Shown here: positions 1 to 9,794 of the stretch, piece by piece
How positions within the stretch are numbered: position 1 is the stretch's first letter
Layout: every line of letters starts with the position of its first letter
The notes under the pieces: generated by a model
What the model saw: only the letters and a program-made list of their open reading frames with translations
What the model was told of the DNA's origin: nothing
Database searches by the model: none
Made by a program: the position numbers and the translations under genes
NCBI GenBank assembly: GCA_932521025.1
Contig: OW051473.1
Span: 682,001-746,000, forward strand
Origin: Oscheius onirici
Taxonomy: Eukaryota; Nematoda; Chromadorea; Rhabditida; Rhabditidae
Length of the DNA stretch: 64,000 bases
Direction of reading: 5' to 3'

Positions 1-231
1 GAAGCCGAAGGACTTGTTTACTGGGTGGACAGGATGCTTCGCGAAGTTCGAGAGCGTAAGAATTGTTACATTTTGAAAAATACCCATTTCGTAGGTGGTA
101 ACAGCTTCCAATACGCTAACAACGAAGGACTGGCTGTACTTCATCCCGGTCAGAGTTACGTGTTCAATACGGAGAACCGCGACCAATTTGTTACGGTCTA
201 CTGGCAGCCTGGACCTGGACGTAAGATTTAG
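1..231 (+). CDS. C-terminal end of an unrecognised protein (5' truncated by window edge)
   Basis: An open frame runs from the first base of the window to a TAA at 229-231, giving about 76 residues that end in VYWQPGPGRKI. It has no start in the window and may be the last exon of a longer gene. The sequence is rich in aromatic and polar residues (for example GGNSFQYANNEG and PGQSYVFNTENRDQF) and looks like beta-rich extracellular sequence. I do not recognise the family. An AATAAA at about 298-303, 67 bases past the stop, is a fitting poly(A) signal and supports this strand and frame. Confidence 0.5.
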   Translation, partial: EAEGLVYWVDRMLREVRERKNCYILKNTHFVGGNSFQYANNEGLAVLHPGQSYVFNTENRDQFVTVYWQPGPGRKI

Positions 232-432
232 AAAGCTACAGAAAACACAACAACTTGTAGAGCCCATTGAAAATGCCTGTACTGCATACAGAGTGCCAAT
301 AAACGGAGGAGCTTACATTGCTGGAGATCACTCTGTTCATTTGAAGTAACAAAGGCGAAAACAAGACGCTATTTTCTTATTACTTACCGTGAAATAAACA
401 ATCATTGATAACATGCCAAGTTTTGTAAAATA

Positions 433-474
433 GACAAGGTGTATTTGTTTCCAGACGAAACAATACACCTTGTC
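433..474. repeat. Near-perfect short hairpin
   Basis: The arms GACAAGGTGTATTTGTTTC and GAAACAATACACCTTGTC pair over about 18 bp with a single unpaired T and a loop of about 5 nt (CAGAC). It lies about 130 nt past the poly(A) signal of the gene ending at 231. It is one of four such hairpins in the window. Confidence 0.6.
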
Positions 475-814
475 GCATGGCAGTCGCAAGGACGATCGTG
501 ATCTTTTCAATGTACATGCTGTGAATTGAAGCATATACATCTGCGTGCCATAAACGAATCAGAAGCAAGTAGAAAGTTTCAGAAAACACACATCTCAGAC
601 ATTCATTTTTATACATTTTTGCCACACGTCAGTTTAGACGGACGGAGAAAAACAATCATTACTTGCTAATGGTGACGCATATTAGAACTACGCTAATATG
701 TTTTGAAGTGAAATCACATCCACATAGAGTTGACCCAGTGGTCTTGATTAGTTTAGAGCACTCAACTAGATGGGTGGAATATGATTTTTATTCAAAAAAT
801 CACAAGTATCACTT

Positions 815-1281
815 CTAGCCTTTATCGGGGTGGAGCTCGAAGTAACTCTTCACGATTTCAGCAATGGTTCCGGCCGGCTTTCCCTTGGATTTCAGGTGCT
901 TGACAACTTTCTCCTTCAGCCCGAAAAGTTTCTCACAAAGCTGAAAAAAGATGTGGACATTGTCTGTGAAATTCACAAGTTCCGCACTCTTAGGCTTCTT
1001 GCTCTCGAAGAACTTCATGGCCTCCTTGCTCATCACATCTCCAGTGAAACCGATTTTCTTGAGAGCTTCCTTGAGAACTTTTCGGAAAATCTCCGGCTTA
1101 ATGACAAACTGAAATTGTTCACCGTTTACTTGAACTAGAAATGCCTTACGTCTTCTGAATCCTGGAGACTGCACTGCAATGACTTCAGGACGTTGGGAGT
1201 CTCCGAAGGACAATTGAGGAGGTTACCCTCGACGACATAGACGACGAACAGGAAGGCGAGCAGCAGCTTCATGTCTGCCAT
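815..1281 (-). CDS. Small secreted helical protein, single-domain paralogue
   Basis: Three exons: 1150-1281 (or start at the second in-frame ATG, 1272), 977-1108 and 815-940, separated by introns of 41 and 36 nt with GT...TTTCAG ends; all junctions are phase 0. The product is about 126 residues from the inner ATG: a signal peptide (MKLLLAFLFVVYVVEG), a short Cys-containing linker, then a Lys-rich, predicted helical domain with KKIGFTGDV, SKEAMKFFESKKPKS and GTIAEIVKSYFELHP. The 36-nt second intron is a multiple of three and has no stop, so its retention would add 12 residues. The domain matches the second domain of the gene at 2017-2856 almost motif for motif, and the middle exon is 132 nt in both. 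I do not recognise a named family; it does not look like FAR or SXP/RAL-2 proteins. Function is unknown; secretion is inferred from the signal peptide. Confidence 0.75.
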
Positions 1282-1282
1282 T

Positions 1283-1307
1283 TCTGAAAAAGGGACTGTA
1301 TTTAAAG
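1283..1307 (-). promoter_or_regulatory. TATA-like core promoter block of the 815-1281 gene
   Basis: Read on the minus strand this is TTTAAATACAGTCCC followed by a T-run, CAG and then the ATG. The gene at 2017 has TTAAATAGAGTCCC with the same T-run and CAG before its ATG. The TATA-to-ATG distance is about 20-30 nt in both, so either the 5' UTR is very short or the CAG is a trans-splice acceptor. Confidence 0.5.
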
Positions 1308-1442
1308 ATCTGGCCTCTCATTATTCACAACAGTATTCCGTCTGGATTTCTGGCGTGGAAGTGGTCTGACGTGCTACAACCTGATTGGATGGTTGCTTTT
1401 TCTCAGTCCATCTAAGCTGACGTGTGTCGAAACATCGACAAA

Positions 1443-1460
1443 CCCCGACAAAGGCTAGAA
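1443..1460 (+). pseudogene. 3'-end relic of a second copy of the single-domain gene
   Basis: The plus strand reads CCCCGACAAAGGCTAG and then a run containing AATAAAAATCATAT. This matches the last codons (P-D-K-G-stop) and the poly(A) region of the minus-strand gene at 815. Upstream sequence no longer aligns clearly, so only the 3' end survives. It is part of the right arm of the inverted repeat. Confidence 0.5.
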
Positions 1461-1985
1461 GTGATTTCTTGAATAAAAATCATATCGCAGCCATCAAGTT
1501 GAGTGCCCTAAACTAATCAAACCCACTGGGTCAACTCGATGTGTCTGTGACCTTACTTCAAAAAGTGTTGGCGTAGTTCTAATATCAGCCAAGCGATTCG
1601 GGTTCAGTTTCCTTCTTCGACGACAGTGTTTGTTTGGAAGTTTCGGACTGAACAATTTATCAGGACAGATGTCTTGAAAATACAATTACGACAGACAACA
1701 ATTAAGATAGACAATGACAGACTGACGACAGATCCACAACGTGTAGTTTGTATACATCTCACAGCTCTTGACTGATCGAAGTTTATCCTTAACTAAGTCG
1801 TGACCGTTGTGCATAGCACGTCAGGTTTGATGATCAGAAGAAATCAGATTGTAACACGTCAGCTCAATCCGCTTTCTCGACGACAGCCGGAATACTGTTA
1901 CGGATAATGAGCAAAGAAATCAGGCAGAGAAGGTAGAGACGAAAGTCTAGAAGGAGAGGACAGAATGGAGACTGTCTGGCCGGCC

Positions 1986-2011
1986 TCTTAAATAGAGTCC
2001 CTTTTCAGAAT
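1986..2011 (+). promoter_or_regulatory. TATA-like core promoter block of the 2017-2856 gene
   Basis: TCTTAAATAGAGTCCC is followed by TTTTCAGAATCGGC and the ATG at 2017. It is nearly the same as the block upstream of the divergent paralogue, so the duplication included the promoter or the block is under constraint. Confidence 0.5.
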
Positions 2012-2016
2012 CGGCA

Positions 2017-2856
2017 ATGATGCGGTCCCTGATCGGTCTCCTGTTCTTCGTCTCCGTCGCCCATGGTCGCGCCTTCATTCCGCCCTCGGGCATGGGTGGG
2101 CTCTTCAACATCCAAGAGGGTTCTTTTAACAGTATCGTCCCGGTAAGGTTACAACAATTGTCATTTATTTAGTTGCTTTTCAGCCTGGACCCTCAGATCG
2201 TTTTCTGAAGCAGCTTCAAAAACCTCTGGAAGAGACGCTGAAACAGCTTGGATGGACAGGACCCGTTAAAAATACCTGGAAGTTCGTGCTCAGCAAGTCT
2301 CCAGAGTCTTGGAACGTGTTGGCAACAAAGTTCTTCGCTGTCGCTCCAGTCTACAAGAAGAAGCTCGTCAGCTGGCTCAAGGCCAAAAGAGAAAAAGTCG
2401 ATACCATTCCGGAGATTGTGGCCGCAGCTCTGAAGCGTAAGGCCATCGATTTGAAAAGAAAAGAAGTGTCCAGAGTACAGTCATGGTAAGTAATATATAT
2501 ATTTAAAGCAAATGATTGACGATATCAGTTCGGAGTTCCTGTGGAGACTTTGTTGAAAATCTTCACTGATACCTTGAAGGAGCTCGGATACACCGGTAAC
2601 GTAGAGAGTGAGAAGGCCATGACGTTTTTTAAGAGCAAGAAGCCCAAGAGTGTAGAACTTGTGAGTCACACTGACACTCCCCCATATCATAGTTGTTTTG
2701 CAGTTGTTCGAGAAGCTGTTCACGATCATCCCTGAGCTGAAGGAGCGTGTATTTAATTATTTGGAATCCAACGGAAATTCAACTGGAACCATCGCGGAAA
2801 TTGTCAAGGGAATCTGCGAGCTTTACCCCAACATTGACGATGAAGTCAAGAAGTGA
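2017..2856 (+). CDS. Secreted protein with two tandem copies of the helical domain
   Basis: Exons 2017-2142, 2184-2465, 2529-2660 and 2704-2856 give about 230 residues, all in phase 0. A signal peptide (MMRSLIGLLFFVSVAHG) is followed by a Pro/Gly-containing linker and two related domains. Domain 1 has KQLGWTGPV, SKSPESW and TIPEIV; domain 2 has KELGYTGNV, SEKAMTFFKSKKPKS and GTIAEIVKGICELYP. Domain 2 is the close relative of the single-domain gene at 815-1281, including a 132-nt exon and the same intron sites. One junction is doubtful. The best-looking donor (ATG then GTAAGT at 2487) would shift the frame into domain 2, and only the weaker donor GAA then GTGTCC at 2466 keeps it. An AATAAA at 2877-2882 lies 21 nt past the stop. 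The family is not recognised. Confidence 0.7.
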
Positions 2857-3261
2857 AGAGCCTCGGCATAACACTGAATAAAATGTCAAAAAGCAGTCCG
2901 AAACAATATCGTCGAGAATGCTCGTGGCTCCGATGTTCTGTCAATGACTTGCCAGCACGCCTACTTGATGTGTGTATGTATTGTGGGAAACTGCGCGCGG
3001 CCATTTCTATGAACACTTGCAAGGCGCGGGCATTGAATATCAGGCAACACAGGTAAACATTTAATTTGTACATTCTTAGTCTCTACACTCATTTTTTCGA
3101 TTTTTCGTGTTTCGCCAAATTTCCACTATTTTTTGGGTTCCATAACTCTTTTAGGGGTAATTATAGACGAAAAATCGATTAAACACAAATAGAAATCCAA
3201 AATATTCTATAGAACGAGTAAAGCGCGGCAGCCGGCAAGAGAACGATTTCAAAAGAACGAT

Positions 3262-3309
3262 CGCAATTCCTCTAAAAGCTTAAAAAACGAAGCTTTTAGA
3301 GGAATTGCG
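3262..3309. repeat. Perfect 20-bp hairpin
   Basis: The arm CGCAATTCCTCTAAAAGCTT at 3262-3281 is exactly complementary to 3290-3309, with an 8-nt loop (AAAAAACG). No flanking T-run suits a Pol III terminator. It lies in intergenic DNA between the small secreted gene and the SINE-like repeat. Confidence 0.8.
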
Positions 3310-3535
3310 CCTTGATCCAAGCATCGTGCCATGCGGCCCTGTTGACACGTCAAAACAGCCGGTTATTGACCGTCCGGCGGCTACGATTTGAACACGTCAA
3401 TATGTCGGGGGAGGCCCCTCTCTCGCTCGACAAAACATTATTTTAAAAGCGACTATTTATTCCTTTCTTCGCCCTTTTATATTGTGCTAGTCCGAACAAG
3501 AAATTAATTTTTGCTATTCAAAACTTTGACGAGAA

Positions 3536-3735
3536 TGAAGCGAAATGGCGCAGTGGTAGGAGGCGCCAGCGTCAATCTAAAGGTCCCAAGGTCAAACCCG
3601 CTTCTGCCCAACCAAGGCATTCATCCCCCCGAGGTCGGTAAATTGGTAGTAGCATGCTACGAAGATAGAGCGTTCTTGGAGTCAGACTTGGCACCTGTCC
3701 AGATTATAGAACGTAAGCCTGATTTCTCTGGCCCC
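3536..3735 (+). mobile_element. tRNA-derived SINE-like element
   Basis: The 5' part reads ATGGCGCAGTGGTAGGAGGC (A-box like) followed about 35 nt later by AAGGTCAAACCCGCTTCTGC (B-box like), the layout of an internal Pol III promoter. It continues with TTCATCCCCCCGAGGTCGGT and AAATTGGTAGTAGCATG, the downstream body of widely found tRNA-derived SINEs, whose usual form has GGTTCGAATCCC and TCGATAAATTGGTACCAG. The B box is slightly degenerate and no clean poly(A) tail or target duplication is visible, so this copy is probably old. Confidence 0.55.
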
Positions 3736-4116
3736 TCAGATTAGACCCGCACGCAATTGAGCTTGCTCTGGCGTTGATTACGGGGTAAACTTTATCTTTT
3801 AACTTTATGGTGGGTCCTCTGTCGTTTTGCACTTTCAAAAAAGGTTATTATTCAACATGAACTTTCTGTTATAAAACTAACTCATTTTTCGCTAAAAAAA
3901 AATCTCCTGAACCTGATTAAATGGTTGAAATTGGAAGAAAATTGAAATCTTCTTTTGTCATTATGTCATTTGTTGCTTTCTCGATAAGACGGAAGTCGAA
4001 ATGATTGGTTTTTGCTGCCACCTATTGCGACTGATAAGACGTCCTTCCTATCAGAAAATTCACCTTTTTCTTACTAAAATCTCCATTTTCAGGAAGTTTC
4101 TTCGGAGGTTGGACGA

Positions 4117-7100
4117 ATGAGGGACAGATTCGGATATACTCCGCTTCATTATGCCGCCGAATACGACCGAGAAGATCGAGTGAGATGTCTCATTTCAAGT
4201 TTGTATTTTTTAAATTCTGAAAAATATTAGTTCAGTGAAAGTGGACAAGAATGCGAGAGCAAAAGACGGCACAACGCCTTTACATTGCGCTGTCGCGGCA
4301 AAGAGTCATTACGGTGTCGAGGTTCTGCTAGACAACAAAGTTGACGTTAATGCGTAATAGTTGTCCCCTATTTTCTATAAAAAAGGTTAAGGGAACGAAC
4401 TGACGGCATCACAGCCCTTCATCTGGCCTGTATCTTCCCTAAGCAAGAAATACTGACATTACTGTTGGATAACAATGTCGATATTTATAGGCCCGACTGT
4501 GAGGGAAGGACGGCTTTGATGTTCCTTTGTAACGCCGATAACGAGTAAGCTTTTATGTTTTTTTTATCTTATAAAACGATGTAAAGAAAAACACAGTTGG
4601 GAGACCTTTTATTATTTGAACGATCGAACACCCAACTCGTTTCTGATACGGATGTTTTTTCTGAAGGTTAAAGTAAAAGAAGAAACAAAATTTCTTTGCA
4701 CTAAATACTCAGCAAAGTTTCTAAACGTTCCCGTCATTTGATCACAGTTTTGCTCAGTTTGGCACGCTAGACAGTTTTCAGTGCGAAAACACGTCCAATT
4801 TAACCTTTATTTATTTTATTTTGCAGAACGGACGAAGTTTTATCAATGCTAGCCTTGCTATTGGCTCACAGACCTACACACGTGGATCGACTTCTGGAGC
4901 AGACGGATCGACACGGTCGGACAGCTCTTCATTACGCCTGTGCTAAAGGAAATACAACAATTGTTGGGTTTACCTCTAAAAGTTGCAAATATATCAGTTT
5001 AGGTCATGGACCTGGTCAAAATTGGAGCCAATGTGAGAACGGTGGACAACTACGGAAAGAATGGACTTCATCTCGCCGTTCAAAGCAATGAGGGCATCAA
5101 AATGCTGAATGTAACCTTTTTTAGTTCTAAATTTAAAAAAAAACCATTTTTTAGACTCTAACATTGAAATCGAAGACAATTGTGACGACTAGAGACAAGA
5201 AGGGCTTTCTTCCCGTCCACTACGCTGCCATGAAGCGTAATCCGCAAGTTATTGTCGAGCTGCTGAAACTGGGAAAAACAAAGTCGAATTTTCTGCCGCA
5301 GTCGGGAATGCCGTATCAATTGACTCCTCTTCATCTCTCTGCTCGCTATGGACATGCTGACAATGTGATGGCTATCATCAAATTCTACACGGTATTTTTT
5401 AAAGCTATTTTTATTTAAGAAGTCTGTGGGAACAGGTAGAAGTCTGGACAGCCTTCGGGATCCAGTGAATTGCACGCCAAAGTAAAGTTGTGTAGTTTTG
5501 TATGCTACCTTCCCAATGAATCCGAGAGCGAAGAAAAATAATGGGTAGTTTTCTCACAAACTTTGAAAACTATTGGCCGCGGTATTACCTGAACTGAAGA
5601 CCTTTCATTTACACATCGGTTCCGCGTGAACAAAATAGCTTACGGTAAACTATTGAAAAACTATTGCTGCATAAATTAACAGAAAGGTCTGCTTTTGTGT
5701 CCCAACACCAGTATCATAAAGATGAACAAAATAAGTTTTCCTGAAAATAGTACAATTTCCAGGATCCGCCGAAAGAAGACTCAGTAGACGACTGCACGAG
5801 AAATTTCGAGGCTCTGAAGATTACTGACGGCGCGACAAACAGTCAAAATACGTCCTTTGAACAGGAAAGCCGTCGACTGTACGATCCATTCACGGCCGAA
5901 GACAATTTGCGTCGAATTCCACTTCATTACGCCATGGCATACGGTTTGTTTCTTGCCCCTTTGAACCAATTTACTCGAAATTTAGGCTTCTATCCGGATA
6001 TGACGATGCTGCTGCCGAAAGAGAAATGCTCGACTTTGTTGGGATGGAAGGATACTGACGGTAAATTGTGGTTTCAATCATTCAAATAGACGAATTCTAG
6101 GTGTAACGCCGCTGATGATGGCTGCAGCCAACGGAAATGACAAATGTGTCGAATATGCTCTGAGTTTGCTTGAAGACAATCCCAAGGCCAGACTCGTGAA
6201 ACAAGCCGTCGACGATCAGAAGAGGTTCGTCTATGGTCGTAGAAAATATGTTCACAATCAATTTGTAGCTGAAAAGCACTGTTTTTGAGAAATTACGTTA
6301 ACCACTACGGAACGCTAAATTCGAAAAAGAACTCCATTTTCTTCTCTGTTTTTTTTTGCCTCAAACACAATCTTCAGAAGCGCCGCAATGTTTTCGGTGA
6401 CGGCCAAAGGCGAAGCGTACAAGAGGCTTGTCACAGCGGACATTGTCTCGAGGAAGGACCGCCAACTACGTGGATTCATTCATCGAGCAGCCTTCGCGAA
6501 GAAAAACGGTCTTCTGGCAAACATTATCACATGGGCTCCGACGGAAATTAAGTGAGTTTTCACATATTTCCCCAAATTATTGCCTTTTTAGCTCTGAAGA
6601 CGCGAAAAAGGTGACAGCGCTTCATATAGCCTGCTCTTCGGGCAACGTAAAAGGAGCCGAGTTGCTGTTGGAGGCCGGAGCGGATTTGAAAAAGATGGAC
6701 GCGAACAAACTGACGGCGTCGGATTGGGCAGCTGCGGCAGGACAATCGGCAGTTCTCTCGTTGCTCTTGACCAAATACAAGGATCGCGTCCTGCTGTCTG
6801 AATTTGCCATCGCCAAAGCCTGTGAACATGGTTCGCTTAAGTGTGTTCAGCTTCTTGTTGGGGTAAGAACTTGAAATTTTTGGCCGGGTAAATTGACGAA
6901 AGCGGGTGGCGTCTTCATTTTTGAATTTTTGACCAAGCATGTCCTAGACAACCAAGAATAACTATTCTGAACTTCACAAATCTATTATTACTGCCCTTCA
7001 GACAGACAGACAGAGATTTTAACATACAATTTCTTCTTTTCAGCACTTTCCCGAGATGGCTCAATGTTTAGCAGAGCACAAGCCTCCTCTCCATCTGTCT

Positions 7101-7978
7101 GCTGAACTTGGCTACGAAGGTCTCTGTCGCTGTCTCATCCAAAACGGAGCTCTGATGGACGCCAGAGATTGTGAGGGATATACTCCGTTGATGTTGGCGG
7201 CAAGATGTCCAAAGAGCGAGGATTGCGTCGCGCTGCTGACCGAACAAGCCGAATGTCCTCTTGTCGCTCAGGGACCCGACGGAAATAGCGCCCTGCATCT
7301 CGCCTGTCTTCACAACAACCTCAATTCTGCTATCGTTTTTTTTCCAATTTTTGTGCAAAAATACTATTTCAGCACATTTACAACGCATTGGTTCTGCGCA
7401 AAGAGCTGCCGCTTGTCCTGGCTCAAAAGAATAACAAGGACGAATCTCTTCTACATCTTTCTGTCAAAATGACAAGCCAAACTATGCTGACGGAATTTTT
7501 AAAGCATATGAAGAGTAGCAGCATTGCCGACAGGGTACTTTTTACTTTTTTTTAATGAAAATAGAGGGATCGTGTTCAGCGCTCTGGAAAGTCTCAGGTT
7601 CCTAAAACAATGCAAACTATCGGGCCGAGCTCTCTGTAGCCTAATGATTAGTGTTTTTGCTAAGAATCTGGCACAGGCCAAAAAATCCCGGTTTGATTCC
7701 GGTCTTTGACAGAGCTTTTTGCAATAGTATTTTTTGTCACATATTATCGCATGGTAAAATCATAAATTTAGGATAACCGAGGACGGCAGCCACTATACTC
7801 AATGATCGAGCAGCCGGAAGTTATTGAAAATATGCGTCTTCTCATGATGAAACTGATCAAACTGGAGCGCGAAGACGCCAACAACAGTACAGCAAACATA
7901 TCGACCTTTACGGGTCGCAACAGATCTCAGCTTCAAGACGACGGCCCTTTTCATTTCTCTGTCGACGAGTCATACTAA
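4117..7978 (+). CDS. Multi-ankyrin-repeat protein, about 785 residues
   Basis: Fifteen exons can be joined in consistent phase from an ATG at 4117 (24 nt after a TTTTCAG acceptor, possibly a spliced-leader site) to a TAA at 7976-7978. Ankyrin signatures recur along the whole product: FGYTPLHYAAEYDR, DGTTPLHCAVAAK, DGITALHLAC, HGRTALHYACAKGN, YGKNGLHLAVQS, KKGFLPVHYAAMKRN, LTPLHLSARYGHAD, RRIPLHYAMAYG, DGVTPLMMAAANGN, VTALHIACSSGN, KPPLHLSAELGYEG, EGYTPLMLAAR and NSALHLACLHNN. I see no transmembrane segment, kinase or other catalytic domain. The tail after the last repeat (IEQPEVIENMRLLMMKL onward) is polar. The arrangement is reminiscent of ANKRD28/44/52-type PP6 regulatory subunits, but a long ankyrin array alone does not prove that. 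Introns are mostly 32-60 nt, with exceptions at 4545-4826, about 5470-5761 and 7540-7773. The junction near 5472 (CCA then GTGAAT) is the least certain. The start falls within the first visible repeat, so an upstream exon could be missing. Confidence 0.85.
7629..7711 (+). pseudogene. tRNA-like relic in an intron of the ankyrin gene
   Basis: GTAGCCTAATGATTAGTG resembles an A box and CGGTTTGATTCCGG a B box. The flanks AGCTCTCTG and GACAGAGCT could pair as an acceptor stem. The anticodon arm does not fold clearly, so this is a decayed tRNA or a tRNA-derived repeat rather than a working tRNA. It lies in the last intron of the ankyrin gene on the same strand. Confidence 0.35.
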
Positions 7979-8402
7979 TGTGCCTTTTAACACGTTTTAT
8001 TCCTGTACCTATTTGCCCGGTCTGTACGTGTATCTATTTGTAATGTTTTCACCCATAGTCCAATGCGCTTTTCCTTCCCGATGTTCAATTGTGCCCAAAC
8101 CACGCATGCCATTTACTAAGTTTCTGATGATACGATAAACAGATGTCTTTCTCTAGCCATTTTTGGACGAAAACCCATTGATCATTCTCATTTTTAACAC
8201 TAATCATCATTTTTACTAGAATGGGAAGATAGGTTAAAATGTAAATAACCGCCCGCATAAAGATGATGACCGGAGAGCCCTGAAGCGAAGGGCTCTGTCT
8301 TCTGGAGGAAGAAGATCTTGCCCTCTCGACTTCGAAACATTAGGAAATTTTGTTTTAGAAACTGCGATAATAATATCTCTGTAAATCGCCTAAAAGACGG
8401 GT

Positions 8403-8693
8403 AAACCAGTTTGGTAATAGTTTGGCAGGCGCCCCCCTTCGTTTGAAAATCTGCCTTATTAGGCAAAATTTTCCGAAATTGCGAGACTTCCGAATTTCGT
8501 CTATTTCTCTCATGTTTTTAGTGAATTCACGGTCTAAGGGGTTCTTTAACACGCTGAATCAGACAAAAATTAGTTAGAGAACATAAAAGTTGCTAAAAAA
8601 TGAAGAAAAATGCGAAATTGGTTCATTACGAGGGTTGCCGCGCAAATTTTCAAACGAAGGGGGGCGCCTGCCGAACTGTTACCACCAGTTTGG
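8403..8693. repeat. Inverted repeat pair with GGGGGGCGCCTGCC core
   Basis: The segment 8403-8452 (containing GGCAGGCGCCCCCCTTCGTT) reappears inverted at about 8644-8693 (AACGAAGGGGGGCGCCTGCC), with the flanking TTTGGTAATAGT/ACTGTTACCA also matching. The arms are about 45 bp and enclose about 190 bp with no open frame. This could be a miniature inverted-repeat element, but no target duplication is obvious. Confidence 0.55.
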
Positions 8694-9794
8694 CCCCCTT
8701 TCCACCCACGATTTGCTGAGCATCCTACTGTTTAAAAACAGTTATAAAACTGTTTATTCGGTCAGACGATAACTAAGTTTTGAACTTGGTAAAAGATTTA
8801 AAAAGAGTTTGATTACTGTTGTAAGTGTACGAAATATGGAACGACGCCGTCAGGTGACGAAGTCGGCTGGTCTTTATGAGTAACTGGCAACGAAGCTTTC
8901 AAGGGCTGATGGTTCATCTCGGACATTCGACAAACTGCACAGCACGTGTTTTTTCCATGGTTTTCTGGTCAAATTGCTCATTTTTACATTCTCTCTCTCT
9001 CTTTGAACAACAAGCTTTTCTGTTAATTCGCATTCCCATCGTTAACACTATTGCGATTTTCTACGCTGTTCATTGTTGTCTTCGTATTCACATGAACCTC
9101 GTATTCACAGAATCGCAAAACAATGTAAAATTAATCTTGCAAAAGATGTTTTCTCTGTAGGCGCACGGCAGTTCCAGAACATTAAATCTGTCCCAGTATC
9201 GCGTTTTTACACTGTGTTAACCACGATGCAGTGACTCTTTTCATTTCGATTTTTAGTGGGGCTGTTTGGCGTTTATTTTTTGTCAAAAATTATAACAAAA
9301 TGCTTTAGTTGTTCTAAGTTATAGCTTTTTCTTTTTCGCGTCGTACGCTTTCGACAACAACCAAACTCTTCTCAAATCTTTTGCCAAGTTCACAACTTAG
9401 TTGTCGTATTATGCATAACAGGTTCTAACTTGTTACCTACGGCGTCACTGTTAACTGGGTACTTGAAAACAGGGAAAAAGGGATTATTTCGAAAAATGGA
9501 CGTGGCTGCTGGATTTCTCGCAAAATTTCGATAAAATCGTCGCTCTCAGAATCGCATTTTAACGTAGTCAAGGGGTGAAAAGTGCGAAAAACACTTCGGG
9601 TCCCCTTAGCATTTTAATAAAAGAAGATCAGGGTGTTCCAGAAATGTTGAATCTTTTTCTGGTTATATGATCCCTAGCCTAGAGAGCTGTTTGAAAAAAA
9701 ATAGAAAATAACGGGCAAAATAAGTTGAGTACGCTCCTGTATAGAGATCAGGTCATAGTTCAAAAGTTTTGAATGCCCGTCGAAAAGGTGAAAT

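Larger units (their letters stand above)
677..1587. repeat. Inverted repeat flanking the first small secreted-protein gene
   Basis: The left arm (about 677-833) and the right arm (about 1443-1587, inverted) match over roughly 150 bp. Shared landmarks include ATATTAGAACTACGC, GAGTTGACCCAGTGG, TTGATTAGTTTAG and ATGATTTTTATTCAA. The left arm contains the stop codon, the last codons and the poly(A) signal (AATAAA on the minus strand at about 787-792) of the minus-strand gene at 815-1281. The right arm carries the equivalent 3' end on the plus strand. The structure therefore looks like a partial inverted copy of the gene's 3' end placed upstream of its start. Confidence 0.75.
2857..4116. other. 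Intergenic region with hairpin and SINE-like repeat
   Basis: No protein gene is supported here. It holds the 20-bp hairpin at 3262-3309 and the tRNA-derived repeat at about 3536-3735. The segment 3900-4092 may contain 5' non-coding sequence of the ankyrin gene, ending with the acceptor ATTTTCAG at 4085-4092. Confidence 0.5.
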
